Assembly (NCBI GenBank): GCA_947652605.1
Contig: OX393579.1
Location: 50,226,970-50,290,969 of the forward strand
Source of the DNA: Elmis aenea
Lineage: Eukaryota > Arthropoda > Insecta > Coleoptera > Elmidae
Direction: 5' to 3'
DNA length: 64,000 nt
In this document: positions 26,901 to 41,900 of the stretch, one piece after another
Layout of the letters: every line of letters begins with the position of its first letter
Position numbering within the stretch: position 1 is the first letter of the stretch
Notes under the pieces: model-generated
Told to the model about the DNA's origin: nothing
What the model saw: only the letters and a program-made list of their open reading frames with translations
Database searches by the model: none
Made by a program: the position numbers and the translations under genes

Positions 26901-29900
26901 GTGAGACCGGTGAAGGTCGCGATTCGAAAATAAAAGAAGTGGAGAAACGCGCGGTCTATGACGGGGCGGCTGACTTCATCTTTGCGAAATGTTGCTGAAT
27001 TGTAGGTAGTGGAACCGATCGGACGGACTGAGTCATTGCCAAAGAAAAGTTACTGACCCAGTACCTAACCTATAATGTGCTAGATATTTGGTTATGATTT
27101 ATTATGAACACGTCTTTGTTGAAACTAGTATACTTGATAGTGCCACATTTTAATATAACGAGTGTTTGCCTTAAAAAAAAAAAATCAAGTAGAAACAGAT
27201 TCGCCGACTAAGAGACATTTTTACGCACATAATTATGTACCTAATTTTGCTTTACTGGATCCTCAATAAGTTACTATAAAAATATGTGAACAGTAAACTT
27301 TAAAAATAAATTGTGAATTTTAAAATTATACTGGCAGAGTTGTTTTTGTCCCCAAAATACAAACTTTCATCAAAGAAGGAGGCGAAATTTCTTTGCTTGA
27401 ACACGAAAACGTTTAAACTCAAAAGCTGGCGTGTTTTAAATCGCATTCCTTACAAAACATTGCGAAATCGCTTACGAATTGCTTAAAATGCTATCGACAC
27501 ACGGATGTGAAAACAGGTACATCATTCTCGTACGATCTTACGCTATCCGCAACGACATGTATTCTATTATAATTTAAATTCCTATTAAAACACAGCATGT
27601 CGGCGACAATATATCATTTAATAATAGCGCCCGTTAATCAGTCAATTACATCCACAGCTCAAACGCTGAACAAACACGTGTTCATAAACAATCAAAACGA
27701 AGCTAACGATCGACTTGAGACGAGCAGATAGATTAAATTATTAAAATAAACCGGAACGCTCCCAATTTCCAAGTACAAATTTTTGCGACAACATATTTTT
27801 GTAGTAAAAATAAACGGCTTCGCCTTTTTGGGTATCGCTACTATATAAACACTTGGCGTGTTCGAAAACACGTGAACATCAATAATTCGCTTTTCAGATG
27901 TTCATTTCTATTTTTGTTTCGCGACTTCACAAAGAAAATATGTTTTAAGCGCGCAAAAACGATGACTTTTTTGCGGAATTTTATCTAACAAAGGTTTGAG
28001 TTCAAGAATGCTAGATGCTCTCTGATTATTTCTATAATATGTAAGTTTTTTTTTGCGCGTGGAATAAATTTAGAAATTAACAAACGACATTCTGATTCTA
28101 TTAATCATAACTTTATAATAACATAAAGAAAATCACGTCAGCTAACACTATTCGCTTACAAAAATAAAATACATCTAGAAGTAGTTAATGATATTTTGCC
28201 AAGAAAAAGATTGGCCCATTTACAGAGATAAATAAAATATTAACTGATTGGGGATTCAATACGAAGATTGTGGATAGTACGGATTACAAGCAAGGTGTGA
28301 AGTAATCGTACAATTGCAGTTCAGTAAAATAAAAAAGTTTGAGTAATTTCATCCATCACTTTGTATTAAAAATGTATATCGTATAATGGTCTTTCTAAAT
28401 ACCACTCAAGATAAAGGACTTGCTCGTCGTTTCCATGGAAACTTTGGCCAGTTTCACTCATCAAAACGCCACAAAAAATTCCACGTGACTTCGTCGTTAA
28501 CCCTTAAGAATACTTTTAGCTGCAGTTTGACACTAACTTAAGTAAAACTAATAAGCACTTACAGAGCCGGATTTGCTTCGTTGACACCCCTAGGCAGAAA
28601 ATATGACTACGCCCCAGTCAATGGCGTATCGTCATCAGTGTGGACCCTGGTGCAAGTCTGTATATGGGGCCATAAAATATATATTTATGAAAAAAAAAAA
28701 TTGCGATCTAAACTTAAAAAAAAAACACCTAAATTTTGGGAAATAAATCCTAATGGGTCCCCAATAGTGGTGCAGGCATACCAACTGCGTCATAGGATGA
28801 TACGCCACTGGCCCCCATAAAAAAATTAGTAAATTTTAAAAATAAAGTATTATTTAATGTCTGTGGTAAGCATACAACTGTAGTAATTTCTACTTCATCA
28901 ATTGATTTTTCATGAGGATGTTTTGTTGCGATTCTGTTTGTTTTATTACAAAACCGTCCAAATTACCGCTTTTTGCGATTATGTCCCGTAATTTATTTTT
29001 CTTTTCTTGTGCTATTTTTCTACACTGAAATCTGAAATCCGCAATTTCTTTTGTGACCTGACATTCTTAGGCCTATCACACACAGAGCGTTTTCTGTGGC
29101 GCGACCCGAGTCGCGCGTTTGTGAAGTACTAGCAATTGCATGTACGCGTACACACATACGACGACCAAAGTCGCGCGACTATGTGTGTGCGCGTACATGC
29201 AATTGCTAGTACTCCAACAAACGCGCGACTCGAGTCGCGCGACAGAAAACGCTCTGTGTGTGTGAGGCCTAAAGGTGTATTTCGCTTGCAACTGTGCTTT
29301 TACATGCGTTTGTTGTCAATATTGCCGGTCTATTCCTCATCGGGAACGAATTCTTGAATGCAGCCGAAGTCGTGTACATGCTTGTATAGTTTACAAGTTT
29401 CCTGTACTCGACGTGTGAGCGCCGTCTCTAATTTTTATGATTTGTGGAAGAAAAAACGCCCCATGTTGTTCGACGCCCTAGGCAGTTGCCTAGTTTTGCC
29501 TGTATGTAAATCCGGCTCTGAGCACTTAACATATTTTGCTTGAATTCTGTGAATTGTAAATTATATAATTAACATAATTTGCGTGTTAGGTAAGCTTAAC
29601 GATTTTTTTCACATTATCTGAGCAGTGAGCACTTTTTAAACAGCAAATCAAATCATATCGTATTTGCATTCGCTATTATGCTTTTAGAGATATATGGATC
29701 AACATTGTTTATTTAACTAGATAGCTTAGGCGTCGGTGACATAATTCGACAGGTAATTTTTCCTGTTCCTGCTGATAAAATAATTTAATGGGTTTATTTT
29801 AGTAACCAAAACCGTTATACATAATTTACTACTTTGCAGTAGTAGGTTGTGATAAACAAAAAATGGCAACTTGGTATTTAGAAACTTAAGATATAACAAT

Positions 29901-32900
29901 CTGTATACATACTACATATGTATACCTACTCGTTGTTCCTTGTAAAAACAAAACAAAAATAATTTTTGCTGAGTTTTACTTTATTATTCAAAATTGTCCG
30001 TTTTGTTCAACTTTGCAACCTTTGAAATGACAGGTAATTGCAAATACAATGTAGTACTTATTAATGTAAATACATTTAAATCAGCATCTTTTTTCGAATG
30101 ATCTCTTGTAGAAATGCTACTGATGAAAAGACGAGAGTCTTGAAACTGGTCTAGTATTTCTTCAAGAGATCCTTTGTTAAAACAGGTAAGCGAGTTTATA
30201 TTAATCTATGAATTATTTGGGTATTTTTTTTGTTGAATTTGTTGCGATAATTTGGCTTTAAAATAGATTAAATCGCTAAAAGTGTAATGTTGCGGTGAAA
30301 AAAAAATCGTTGACTGTAGAGTTGAACAACATCTCTAAATTTTTGGAGGTCTTCCAAGGTTTTATCTGCATTAGCGTAAAGATTTTTCGGAATACAAAGT
30401 AGTTCATTTTAATTTTACTTAAATATTTGTGTGAAGTTTTTTGTATACCTACATTTATTCTTTGGACTTTTATATACCGGATGCAACAAAATAAATCCAT
30501 TGCTAGTTTTGAACCGTTCAAATATTTGTTTCTCTAACAATTTTAAAGCAAAATTTTAAGTTTTTTAGGGGTAGTGTGAAAAGATTTCTTGATGGATTTG
30601 ATTTCTCAAGAAGAGAAAAATAAACTTTTTTACTCTTGAGAATTCTCATACAATATATAGAAAGAAAAATGAAGAAAGTAGTCTCGCAAGGATCAATCTT
30701 ATACATACTGTACACTAATGATCTTCCAGATTTTGCCAAAACTTCCCTTAAGGCTGTATTACATTACACAATTTCTTGTTCAAGAAATTTTATACTAGAT
30801 TGTACAGCTGTTGCCAAGTTACAATGTCGTAAATTGACATACGTGAAGTGTCAGTTTACGACATAAGACGTGTTGTAACTTGGCAACAGCTGTACAATCT
30901 AGTATAAAAATTTTTGAACAAGAAATTGTATAGTGTAATTAGGGATGGCAATCCCGCACACTTTTAAATCCCGCGGGATCCGCGCAAGATTTTTCTAAAT
31001 CCCGCGGGATCCCGCGCGGGATTAATTTTTTATGATAGAAATTGATTTTGTTCACATTATAAATGACAAAATGACATAAATACTTCCTTTCAAGTATTTT
31101 TATAAAAATAAGTTCAAAAAGCGACAATAATTGAAATCATATATGTAGATTTAGAAAATAAAAAAAATCATTTTAAAAGAGTATGTTGTTGGCTTTGTTT
31201 ACAAATGTTCAAAACTATTTCAATATACTTACTTAAAACAGGTTTTAAGGACATTTTATGACTTCAGGTAATAAGATATTTTTTTTTTCTAATAATAAAT
31301 AGTATTTTATATAATTTATTAAAATAAAAATCAATTATGATACAAAAATAATAATGAAATGTTTGGTCAGTTTCAAATATAACAAATTACAATAATAACT
31401 AAAAACTGAAATTAATTTAAATGAATCATTGCAAGAAGTATGATCTTAACAAGGAACTTGTCTCTAACTCCGTCACTTTCGTAGGCCGACATTTCCTTCT
31501 TCAATATTTTTTCGAAAGATTCGGTATCTGGCACATTCTTTACTATTTTTATACAATTTTTCTTCTATTTGGTTTTCTAATTATTCTTTCAACGATAGAT
31601 TAGTAGGTTGTTGGGATTCGTCATTAGACTCTTCATCTTCAGTTTCATTTTCTTCAATTTCTTCATTAGCAATAGTAGCCACCCCCCACCAACACCTTCA
31701 TTTCAGTTGCATTGCAAAAGTGAATCCCGCAAATCCTGCAAATCCCGCAGCTATTAGTGCGGGATCTCGCATGCGCTAAAATCATGCGGGATCCCGTGGG
31801 ATTGCGGGATCCCACTTTGCAGGATTGCCATCCCTAAGTGTAATACAGCTATTATACAATTTGCCGATGACACATCTGCTATCATTAGTGACTCGTATTC
31901 CAAAAATTCTGATCAAAAACTCTTTGACTGTTTGGGCCAACTTCAACATTGGTTCACATTAAACGTCAATAAAAATCAAGTTATAAAATTTTCACAAAGT
32001 AAAATAACCTTCGACTTAAAACTTCAAAATAATTCCAAAACTATAAATGTTGTAAATAAAATATCGTTTCTTGGTTTATGTGCTGACTATAGACTGGACT
32101 GGTCATACCACATCGAACGCCTGCCACAAAGCTTGTCACTGTATCCTTTCGCACTAAAAAACCTTAAAAAATTGGTCAATATAAACGAGGAAGTAATGAG
32201 ATGGTACAAAGAACCGTCCATTCTCCGGTATTTGTTTTTATTCCCCCGTAAATCCTCCGCAATATTTTCCCTTCCCACCTTTCGAGATCTTCTTTTTTTT
32301 TTTGTTGGTTATCCAGGTTTTACAAGTTACAGTGGGTCTTAATACTGTTTTGTACAATCTTACTTTGGCCTTTCTTGAGATAATTTTTGATATAAAGATT
32401 GTTGAAACAAAAATTTTGAGGTTCCTTCTGCGGTTCACCATAACAATATCTGTTCCCAAGAAGTACATTCTGGAGAAATGATTAAAGCATTTTTTTTTCT
32501 TGAGAAATTCTTGATAAGAAACACAATTCAGAGGATACCGAGTCCATATGAACACATGTTTAAAAATCATTTAAAACTGACCCTATAAAAAGTGTTGAAC
32601 TTGCTCATATGCATGCACTTGTCTTGGAGTGTGGTTTAAAAAGTGTACGCATATAAATCTTTGCGTTAGAATTAGGAAAGCCAATATTTGAACAGCTCGA
32701 AATCAGCATCGGATTTCCTGGATTGCGTTCACTGATATAATTTTTGCTCGTCATTCTAGTCGCAATTTTAACGCCATAATACATATTTAAATTGTTTTTG
32801 TTACGTTGAAACTTAAGAACGTAATGAAACTGTTTTAAATTGTTTTTTTAAGTACCGTGAAACGACGAAAGTCATTTCTTCTGTCTGTAACGACCAATAA

Positions 32901-35900
32901 TTGCAAAATAATGTCTTGATTGCTCGTGCTGCCACATGACGCGTGTCCTGCTCTCTTCTCTTCCTAAAACAAACGCCGTTCGTTGCGGTTTAACAAAAAA
33001 GCATCGCAATATGTTTCGCTTTCCATTTTTTCCCATAATGACTGCGTTTTCTTGGTCGTCGGATCGCGGTTCATGATATTTTATTTTCTCCACGCGACCG
33101 CAGTTTTTTCTTTCCTTCTCAATTCGCCGATGCTTGTTGTTTGCGTAACAGCAACCGAGTGGCTATTTTTGTTTTCCGTACACAGTAACTTACTTTGTGT
33201 CGTGTTCAAGTGCCTACCTTGATTGATTATGTCCGGATGGCCGATAGTGAAATGCCAGACTCTAAAAGCGTTCGGTTCAACTTGCCAATCATGCGTGATT
33301 TTTTTTTTCAAGGAAACTCGAATACATGAGAATGCCAGTAAGCTATAAGCAAGCGATTTAACTAATTTCTGGGATCGTTGTAGGAAAAGAAAATGACTCG
33401 CAGCGGCACGATCTGTTTATGCTCCTAAACTTTTCTAAAATATTAGGTAATTAGCGGTTGTTGTTTGGTGTTAATTAATAATTCTAAAACGATTAGAATA
33501 ATTTTAGTCCGCATATTCATACTGATATAAACAATTTTTATATCGTTAAAAATGATACATAATTTTCATGTTTTTTAAAACATTTCCTTCGGAAAAATAG
33601 GGGAAAAACTGAAAAGTTGAATTATAAAGGTCATTTTTGTGATTGCATTGGCCATGAAACCGTCAGAGATAAAATCGAAATTCTTCTATTTACCAATGCG
33701 CGCATCCTTTGCAAGTAAAATGGTCCAAATTTTTTTAAGAAATCTTAAACGGTTCCGGAGAAAAACGCGAAAAACGAGGCCCTTGTAAAAACAGTTTCCC
33801 CTATGTTAAACGCCTATGCAAGTCGCTTAGATTTAGTTATACAGATATACCACAACTTCTCAATACATAGCGCTTATGCAGGGTTTCGTTTTTGACGTTT
33901 TTCTCCGGAACCGTTTAAGTTTTTTTTTTAAACTTTGCACGAATTTACTTGCAAAGGATGCGGGAATTGGTAAATAGAAGAATTTTGATTGGATCTTTGA
34001 CGGTTTCATGGCCAACGCGATCGCAAAAATTACTTTTATTATTCAACTTCTCAGTTTTTCCCCTATTTTTGCGAAGGAAATGGCCAGTGGCACGTATAAC
34101 TCCGCAAAAAATTTAGTTTTGATGTTCTTGATGCAATAAACACAGCCTTAATCAGATTCTAGCCACAACGTATCGTGATCTTCCCTGGTAAAAACGACGC
34201 TACGTTAAAATTGTTCTCTAAATCGTCCGCACCCTGTATATTTCTTTATCGGCAGGGTAAACAATCAGCCGAAGAAAATATGTTACACGTTAAAAACATA
34301 ATTTTTGAAATGAATTATTGCATAATTATTGGAACATGCGCCGTAATTTAGCGTTAATTAATGAATCTAAAGTGATTTAAATGAATGTTATTAATTCCTC
34401 ATATAGCTAATCGGTGCGGTACACATCTTTCGCGTTTTTCACCAAGAAAAATACAATATTTCTTCGACTTCTTTGTCGGTCAAACGTTTATGGGTTGATA
34501 TCGTGTGTGGATTAAAATTCTGGGCGCGACCGAAGGTGTCAAAACTTAATAATTCACCGAAAACATTTGAGTTATATGGCCAAAGTGCTTGTTAATGACA
34601 CTTTTGTGGTTTGGACAGTGAAAGTTTGACATTGAGTTGTTCTAACGCATAAATAAGCTAAGTGGACGCATTACGAGTGTAATAGATTGACGCTGGTAAT
34701 GGCCTCGGCAAATAAAACATCTGGAGAAATTCGGTTGAACTTTGCGCGTGCATTTGAATAAATAATAAGGCTGGGAAAGTGACCCCGCAACTTGTAAAAA
34801 TTACCAATTAGTGTAATGACTTAACTTCGGACGAAAGTAAAAGTCGAATTCGGGTGTGATTTATCTGTTATTTTATTAAGTTATTTTGTCGAATCGGCTC
34901 TGATTTCGGAAACAAAATAAAGGCGTTCGTTATTATCAAACTTTTGTACTTCGGGCAATAAACGCGAAATTTATGTCGATTTTTTTATTTGTTTGGGTCA
35001 ACAATATAACACATTGGTGTTGGTAAAGTTTTATTGACCAAATAGTGGGGAATTTTTGCACGTTCGCGTTAAATTTTACGATTTGCCGTAAATTATTTAA
35101 ATTTATTGGTTGGCAAATTTTAAAAAATTATGTAAAATTTAAATTACCTACAAGTAGTGTTTGCTAAAAAACTATTAAAAGCCAGGAATACATTTACATA
35201 AGCTCTAACAAATACATTTTCGTGAAGCGGAAATCAAAAGTTAATTTTCATACTTAGTTTTCATGTCAGTGTTGCAAAAATATTGGTCAGAATGATGAAA
35301 CCATGAATATTATAGGTACAATTGTATCTAAAACAGAGAAATTTGAGTTAAAATTCAAGTATAATAGCTTGGATATTGTTTGGCAGTGGATGGACCTAAT
35401 TTGAACGCATAGATATTTTCTACAAACTGTTGAATTGTTGTGGGAATAAAATTTTCTTTTTTTTTTTCTTAATCAGCTGTAAACAGGGTGACAATAATCT
35501 ACACGTGTTGTATGGGTAACGTTGTTATTATAAGAGTTACAAAGTCCGTTAAATTAGCAAAGTTAGGCAGAATTTCACGGCGAATTTAATGCCATTTTGA
35601 CATTTGACCTACACCTTCAGCTTTTTTAAATATTTTGAAAACACTTAAAAGACTATGTTTTCAACAGTAAATAACTCCATAGCCACCTTCGTTAAAATCA
35701 AAATGTGAAATGATTCTTTTAGATACTTTTACGAAGAATTAAATATAAATAAATAAAAAGTCATGCCACACTTGATTATTGAGATATAGGCCAAACTTGA
35801 CTTTTTTTTAGTAACAGTTGGTAGGTAGTATAAGTAAAAAATCATAAATTATTATGAAATGTAAAAATATCCTAAATTATTTAAGTTTTCAGTTTTTTAT

Positions 35901-38900
35901 GTGTTTAATTAAGTAAAGCTATTTTCTTTATGTAATGTTTTATTTTTCTTTTCAATGGCCACTTTGATTATACTTAACAAAAACAATAATATTGTAATAA
36001 CTTATTATTTTTAAAGATAAACTTTACGAGACGAAAAAAAAATGTTTATAATAATCCCAATGCCAACTATGGTTGCCATTTAAAAAAAAAATCAAGTTTG
36101 GCTTATATCTCAAAAATCAAGTGTGCTACGACTTTTGATCAATTTATTTTTAATTCTTCGTTAAAACATCTACAAGATTTATTTCACATTTTGATTTTAA
36201 CGTAGGTGGCTATAGAATTACTTACCATTGGAAAAATCGTTTTTTCAGTTTTTTCAAAATATCTAAAAAAGTTGAAGAAGTAGGTCGAACGTCATAATGG
36301 CATTAAATTCGTCTTGAAATTCTGCCTAACTTTGCTAATTTAACCGACCATCTAAATCTTATAATAACAAAGTTACTCAAACAACACATGTAGATAATTG
36401 TCTGTATAAAAATATACCATTAATGAGGGGCAAAATTTTTAGACCGCGGGCCACATTGGCCTAAAAGAATGGCGCAGGCCGTATCAATTAAAAAAAAACT
36501 AGAAACACCATATTTGATACCAATTTTAGCATTTTTTTTCTTCTTCGATAACTATATGTAATACTGTAAGTTGAAAATCTGTTGGCCAATTTTTATTTAT
36601 TAAATCATTTGTTTGCGGACATTGGTACTTATACCAGATTTGGCTCGCGGGCCGTACCTTACAGAATACAGACCTCTAACGTAGGAAATACTAAAAAAAG
36701 CAAAGCACTTCGTGAACAGATGCGCCTATCTTTTGGCTACATTTTGAGACCAAAATGAAAGATCTGGGAGAAAAACAAAAAAAAAAAAAAAATATGAGTT
36801 TGTTTTTCGAACGAACTCCGGCTTTTGCAGGAGTCTCGTTTATCGCGTTTTTCTCCGGATCCTGTTGACAAAATTTTAAAAACTTTGCACAGTTTTACTC
36901 ACAAAGGACGCATCGGAAAATTATAAATTTTAAATCTTTTGCGAACGGTTCCATAGCCGACGCGATCTCAAAAATTACCATTCTTATTTAAACACCATAT
37001 TCAGCAGATCAGCGATGCAAACTTTTCGGTTGTACAAGCTCCTTTAAAATTTAAAAGATGATTAACCCACGATACTTATCAACATCATTATTGTAACTAT
37101 GGCAACGTTAGATTTAACGAGGCGTTAAACGTCTCCATTCTACTGATGAAGATGATTGTAGCAGATGTTTTAAAAGTAAATTTTAGTCAAGTTTGTTAAC
37201 CAGAAAATCAATTAAGTAAGTAACAAAGTAATTTTAAAACATTTGCCAGTCGACGTCGCGTCCAAATTGCTTCGACCATTTGTCAAGTTCGATTCTAAAC
37301 TTTCGACGTCACTAATATGTCGCACCGTACGCCTCGTCTCTAATTTCTAATTTTCGCAATTTATTAAGCAATTTGGTCCGCTTAGGAGCGATTCCGAAGT
37401 CCGCTCTATTGTTGCTAGAAGCAATTACGTATGTGTTTCACAATAACGAACACTTTTACATTAATCACGGCACCGGAATAATGATAAGTTAGGTGCGCGA
37501 CGTGCGACAGTGAAAGTGCTACGCAATTGTCAAGAATCACAATCATTACGTGGGAACATGTCAAAGGCTGTGCATGTCCGTCATGAAAATTGTCGCGATC
37601 AAACGACTATTCATACGAAAATGCGCTGCTATTAAGGGATTACATTTTAGAAACGTATGTTCTGTAACTTTATTTTGTACATACTTGCAACTCATTACTT
37701 TTGGTGAAGTTTTATTAGTCTTATGTCCCGGTTGCATAAAGCGCTTAACATCGCATGTTAAGTTAACGTAGCATTGAGTTATCCATGCTAACTTTTGAAC
37801 GCGATGTGAAGCGCTTCATGCATCAGGCTCTATGGTTATTAGTTCTTCGACTAATCTTGTTCATTTTGTTGTTTCAGGCAGTGAAACTTGAAAGTGTTCA
37901 TTCAAACCGTACTCGTTACTTAGTGGTCGTTTCGCGAATGGGTCGACGTGCAGAAGAATCCTGTCTCTTAGGCATTGACTGCAACGAAAAAACCACCGTG
38001 GGACTCGTACTTCGAGTCCTAGCAGACACCACCATCACGCTGGACGGCGATGGGTGAGCATTTAACACATAAAATAGTAACATCGATCATAGAATTACAC
38101 GTTCGAGCCGTTTGATCAAGTTAACCCGCGCAGAACGTTCGAAAGTTAAATGTTGCTCGGGCCAGTCAAAAAGTTGGGGCTGAATGAGTGCGAAAAATAC
38201 CGAAAACTTGGTATATTTTTGATTATGTGTATCGTAAAGTTTTGGCCCGTTCATGGGTTGGGAGACCAGGGCCAAATTATCGTATTTGCCTGGCTCTCAC
38301 CCAGGAGTTCATGATCTTTTTGTTCGCTTGTCGGAGACCTGTGGAGCTCCTTCAATATTCGCCCCTTCCGATTCTTGTAGAAAAACAATTTTGATTTTAG
38401 TACGAAAATAACAATTGCATTTTTTAAATATTGTACAGGGTGGGCAAATTTCGATGTTTTCATAGGGAATCTCGCTAACTATAAGAGTTATGGAAAAACG
38501 GACCCCCGTTCCAAGATTTCTTTTTTCGAGAAAAAGTTATTGGTGTAAACTAAAATTGGTTATCGGCTTTTGTTTTCGAGTTATCGCCGATAACTCGATT
38601 TTTCGACTTTGAGTTTTATGACTATATCTCGCTTGTTTATGAAAATAAACGAAAATAATTTTGACGTTCAACAGGAACTTTTTTGATGAGAATGCAGTGG
38701 CATAGACAATTTTTCAAAAAAAAAATCGGAATTCGAGTTGTGACATAAAGTTGTATTTTTTTAAAAATAGAACCCATACCTAGTTGGCTGTGGCTTCACG
38801 AGAAAGGGGAATTTTTCCCCGATTTCAATAATATATATCATGTGGGGTCGATTTATTCATTTTCCAAACATTATAGCAAAAATTAGATAATTTTTCGTAT

Positions 38901-41900
38901 TTTATTATTTTCTAGTAGTAGCCTTATGTCATTAAGAATATACCTGGAAAAACAAACTGTCATTCTGTTGTTTTAACGAAAGTTTGACAAAAACAATCAC
39001 GTTTAATTGTTGATTGTTTTTATTTTTGTACCTTTTAGACGAAATGGCTTACGAATATTACGAAAAGTATGATATGTTAGAATGAATGTTCTATTCAAAG
39101 TAATAGTAATTCTGAAGCTGCAAGTGAAACTTATTTTAATCGTTACCCAGAAAGAAGGTAATCTAGTAAATCTATTTTTGAATGATTAAAACCAAATCTC
39201 ATTTTGAGGACACATTAAAGGCAATTTATATAAAAATAGTGATGATAATGAACTAAAAGATAATTTTATACAGTGTCATTTTATTTCTAATATTCATATT
39301 TACAAGTTACAACACAGTTCAGAGTGTTTCAAGGCGATGTGAATTATGTGTTGCAAATAATGGAAGTCAGTTTGAAAATTCAATGTACCTACATAAGTAG
39401 TTTCATATTATTTTTGAATTATCTTCTAGTTTGTATTATTTTATCTTTGCTTCTTTGAAAATGGTAGATGATTATTGGAAACAACCGCTTTACTATATTT
39501 AATTTTGTATTACTTTCTTCTGGGTTTGTTAAATGTCCCACAATTAATGAGATTTTGTTTTTATTTTCCAAAATTAGATTTATTAGGCTGTCTTCTTTAT
39601 GGGAAAACGATTAGAATATGTTTCACTTGCAGCTTCAGAATATTATTATAACTTTGAATAAACCATTCCTACATATCATACTTTTCGTAATATTCGTAAG
39701 CCATTTCGTTTTTTTTAGGTACAAAAATATATACAATCAACAATTTGTTTCTGTCAAATTATCGTTAAAACAACAGAATGACGTTTGTTTTACCAGGTAT
39801 ATTCTTAATGACATAAGCCTACTACCAGAACAAAAATTAAAATATGAAAAATTACCTAATTTTTGCTATAATGTAAGGAAATGAATAAATCGACCCTACA
39901 TGAATTATTAGAATGGGGAAAGAATCCTCTTTCTTGTGATGCCACCGCCAACTATGGATTTAAAAAAAAATACAATTTATGTCACAACTCGAATTTCGTT
40001 TTTTTTTTGCAAAATTGTCTATGCCACTGTATTCTTATCAAAAAGTGCCTGTAGAACGTCAAAATTATTTTTCTTTATTTTGATAAACAAGCGAGATATG
40101 GTCATAAAAGAGAAGTCGAAAAATCGAGTTATCGGTGATAACTCGAAAACAAAAGACGATAACGAAGTTTAGTTTTCACCATTGACTTTTTCTCGAAAAA
40201 AGAGATCGAGAAAGCGGGGTCCGTTTTTTCATAACTCTTTTAGTTCCCGAGATTCCCTATGAAAACATCGAAATTTGCCCACCCTGTACAATCAAAATGC
40301 TTACGCAAAATTATCCTGCAGACGCTCAAGCGAGCTTGCACAAAAAGATTGATCATGCATGCTTGACAAGGTTGCAGTTACGTATGTACCTACCCACCTT
40401 AAGCCGGTCCTAACACATAACAAAATTACTTTCAATTAGAATCACACGAACAGGAATATAAACCTTTTCATTTTACAACAAGACGGATGATGTTATATCT
40501 ACCAGACTTGCGTGACACCGTGATGGAACATATAACGCGTACTTTAATGCGTGTGCACCTTCATTTCGCATGTTTTTATTACAAAATTCGCGATAGCTAC
40601 TTTACTTGTTCGGTTTTGTGGCGGAAATTCCTAGTGTCAGACGGCTAGACTCGTAAAATACACGCTTTTAAACGCGTTGAGGTCGCGTAGATAACTGATA
40701 CGAGCCCATTCGGCGACACCCAGTCTCGGAGTATGCAATGAGTTATAAACGTTGTTTTTTTTTCTATTTCAGAGGTTTCAGTGTCAGCGTTTGTGGACGA
40801 CATCACATTTTTAAACCAGTGTCCGTCCAAGCCATGTGGTGAGTACATTTATTTTCGATACGCATGCATATTCATTCGTCATTGAAAGTTTTTGGCCATA
40901 TATAGAAGCGCACGAAACGTCTACCGGTCTGAGGAAATATGTGAAAAATTTGCGTTTAGCCAATGACACAAGAATTAATTAATGAGTCACATTTACAATA
41001 CGTCTTTTTTGAAAATGTTTTCGTGAAAACAAATAGTTGTAGATCACAAAAAAATGTGAGGAACTTGGCTTCCTTATCTGTCCTTGTTGATAAAACTGAT
41101 AATGCCTCAAGTTTACATACATAAAGAAGAACCATGATGGAACTTTCAACGGAGTTACTAATTTGTCGTTGTTATCTAAACACTGGTGCACCAAAAATGA
41201 CTAAAGAAAACCCATCAGGATATCTTATCTCGGGTTATTTTAGGAAGTCACACAGTGGCGAACAATTTTCTTATCACTGTGTCGTTCAGGACTTACATTT
41301 TCAATACTTTCAGCTGCATCTTTGCGGGCTTCTTTCTGTTTTGCCGTTGTCGTAAACTTTAATTAGGAATTTAGCGTAGCGAACGAATCTTATTTGCTTC
41401 ACTGTAATTTGCTCAGACGTAATTAAACGTTAATTAAATCAAAGTACGTGTTTTACGATTAGAAGTTGGGATGCAGTGGATGCACTTCGTGATTGCATGT
41501 TGCAGAAGAAACTGCAGTTTTCTTTTGGTTAAATACCGTGATTTGGCAGCTCGTAAAAGTTGCATTTTTACTTTCGCTGCACGGAGTATAAGGAACAGTT
41601 GTGATCTGGAATGGACAAATTTTTAAGACGTATAACACGTACAATTTAAACAAAAAAAATCGTCATTACAATGCTTTTTTTGGACGACCAAGTCAGAATA
41701 ACCAATAGTGAGAATTTTCTGCACAGCGTTTGCCAAATTGGGTTCGACGGAACCCCGGGGTTCTTCTAAGCGTAAGCAGTAGAAAGGGTTCCGTCAGAAA
41801 ATGGTAAAAAAATTAATAAACTTCATTACTTGATCGTTAAATATTAATACACAGTAAATCAATTTCGTTACTTATAATTTATAAAGTCAGTTACCAGTTG

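Larger units (their letters stand above)
30618..32195 (+). pseudogene. non-LTR retrotransposon reverse transcriptase fragment, interrupted
   Basis: Before the interruption the + frame reads VSQGSILYILYTNDLPDF. After it comes IIQFADDTSAIISDSYSKNS, with the FADD catalytic box, then LGQLQHWFTLNVNKNQ and NKISFLGLCADYRLDWSYHI. These are adjacent blocks of a Jockey-like RT. They are separated by the insertion 30753-31850. Both ends of the element are missing. Confidence 0.8.
11991..37877 (+). other. ssh: ssh intron between exons A and B (25.9 kb)
   Basis: Bounded by gtaagt and tttcag in phase 0. It is filled with palindromic elements, tandem repeats and decayed transposons listed separately. No intact protein-coding gene was recognised inside it. 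Confidence 0.85.

Noticed and set aside
26537..26998. Overlapping open frames on both strands as a possible gene
   Set aside because: No known domain, no convincing splice sites, and both frames follow from high CpG and few stops in that patch.
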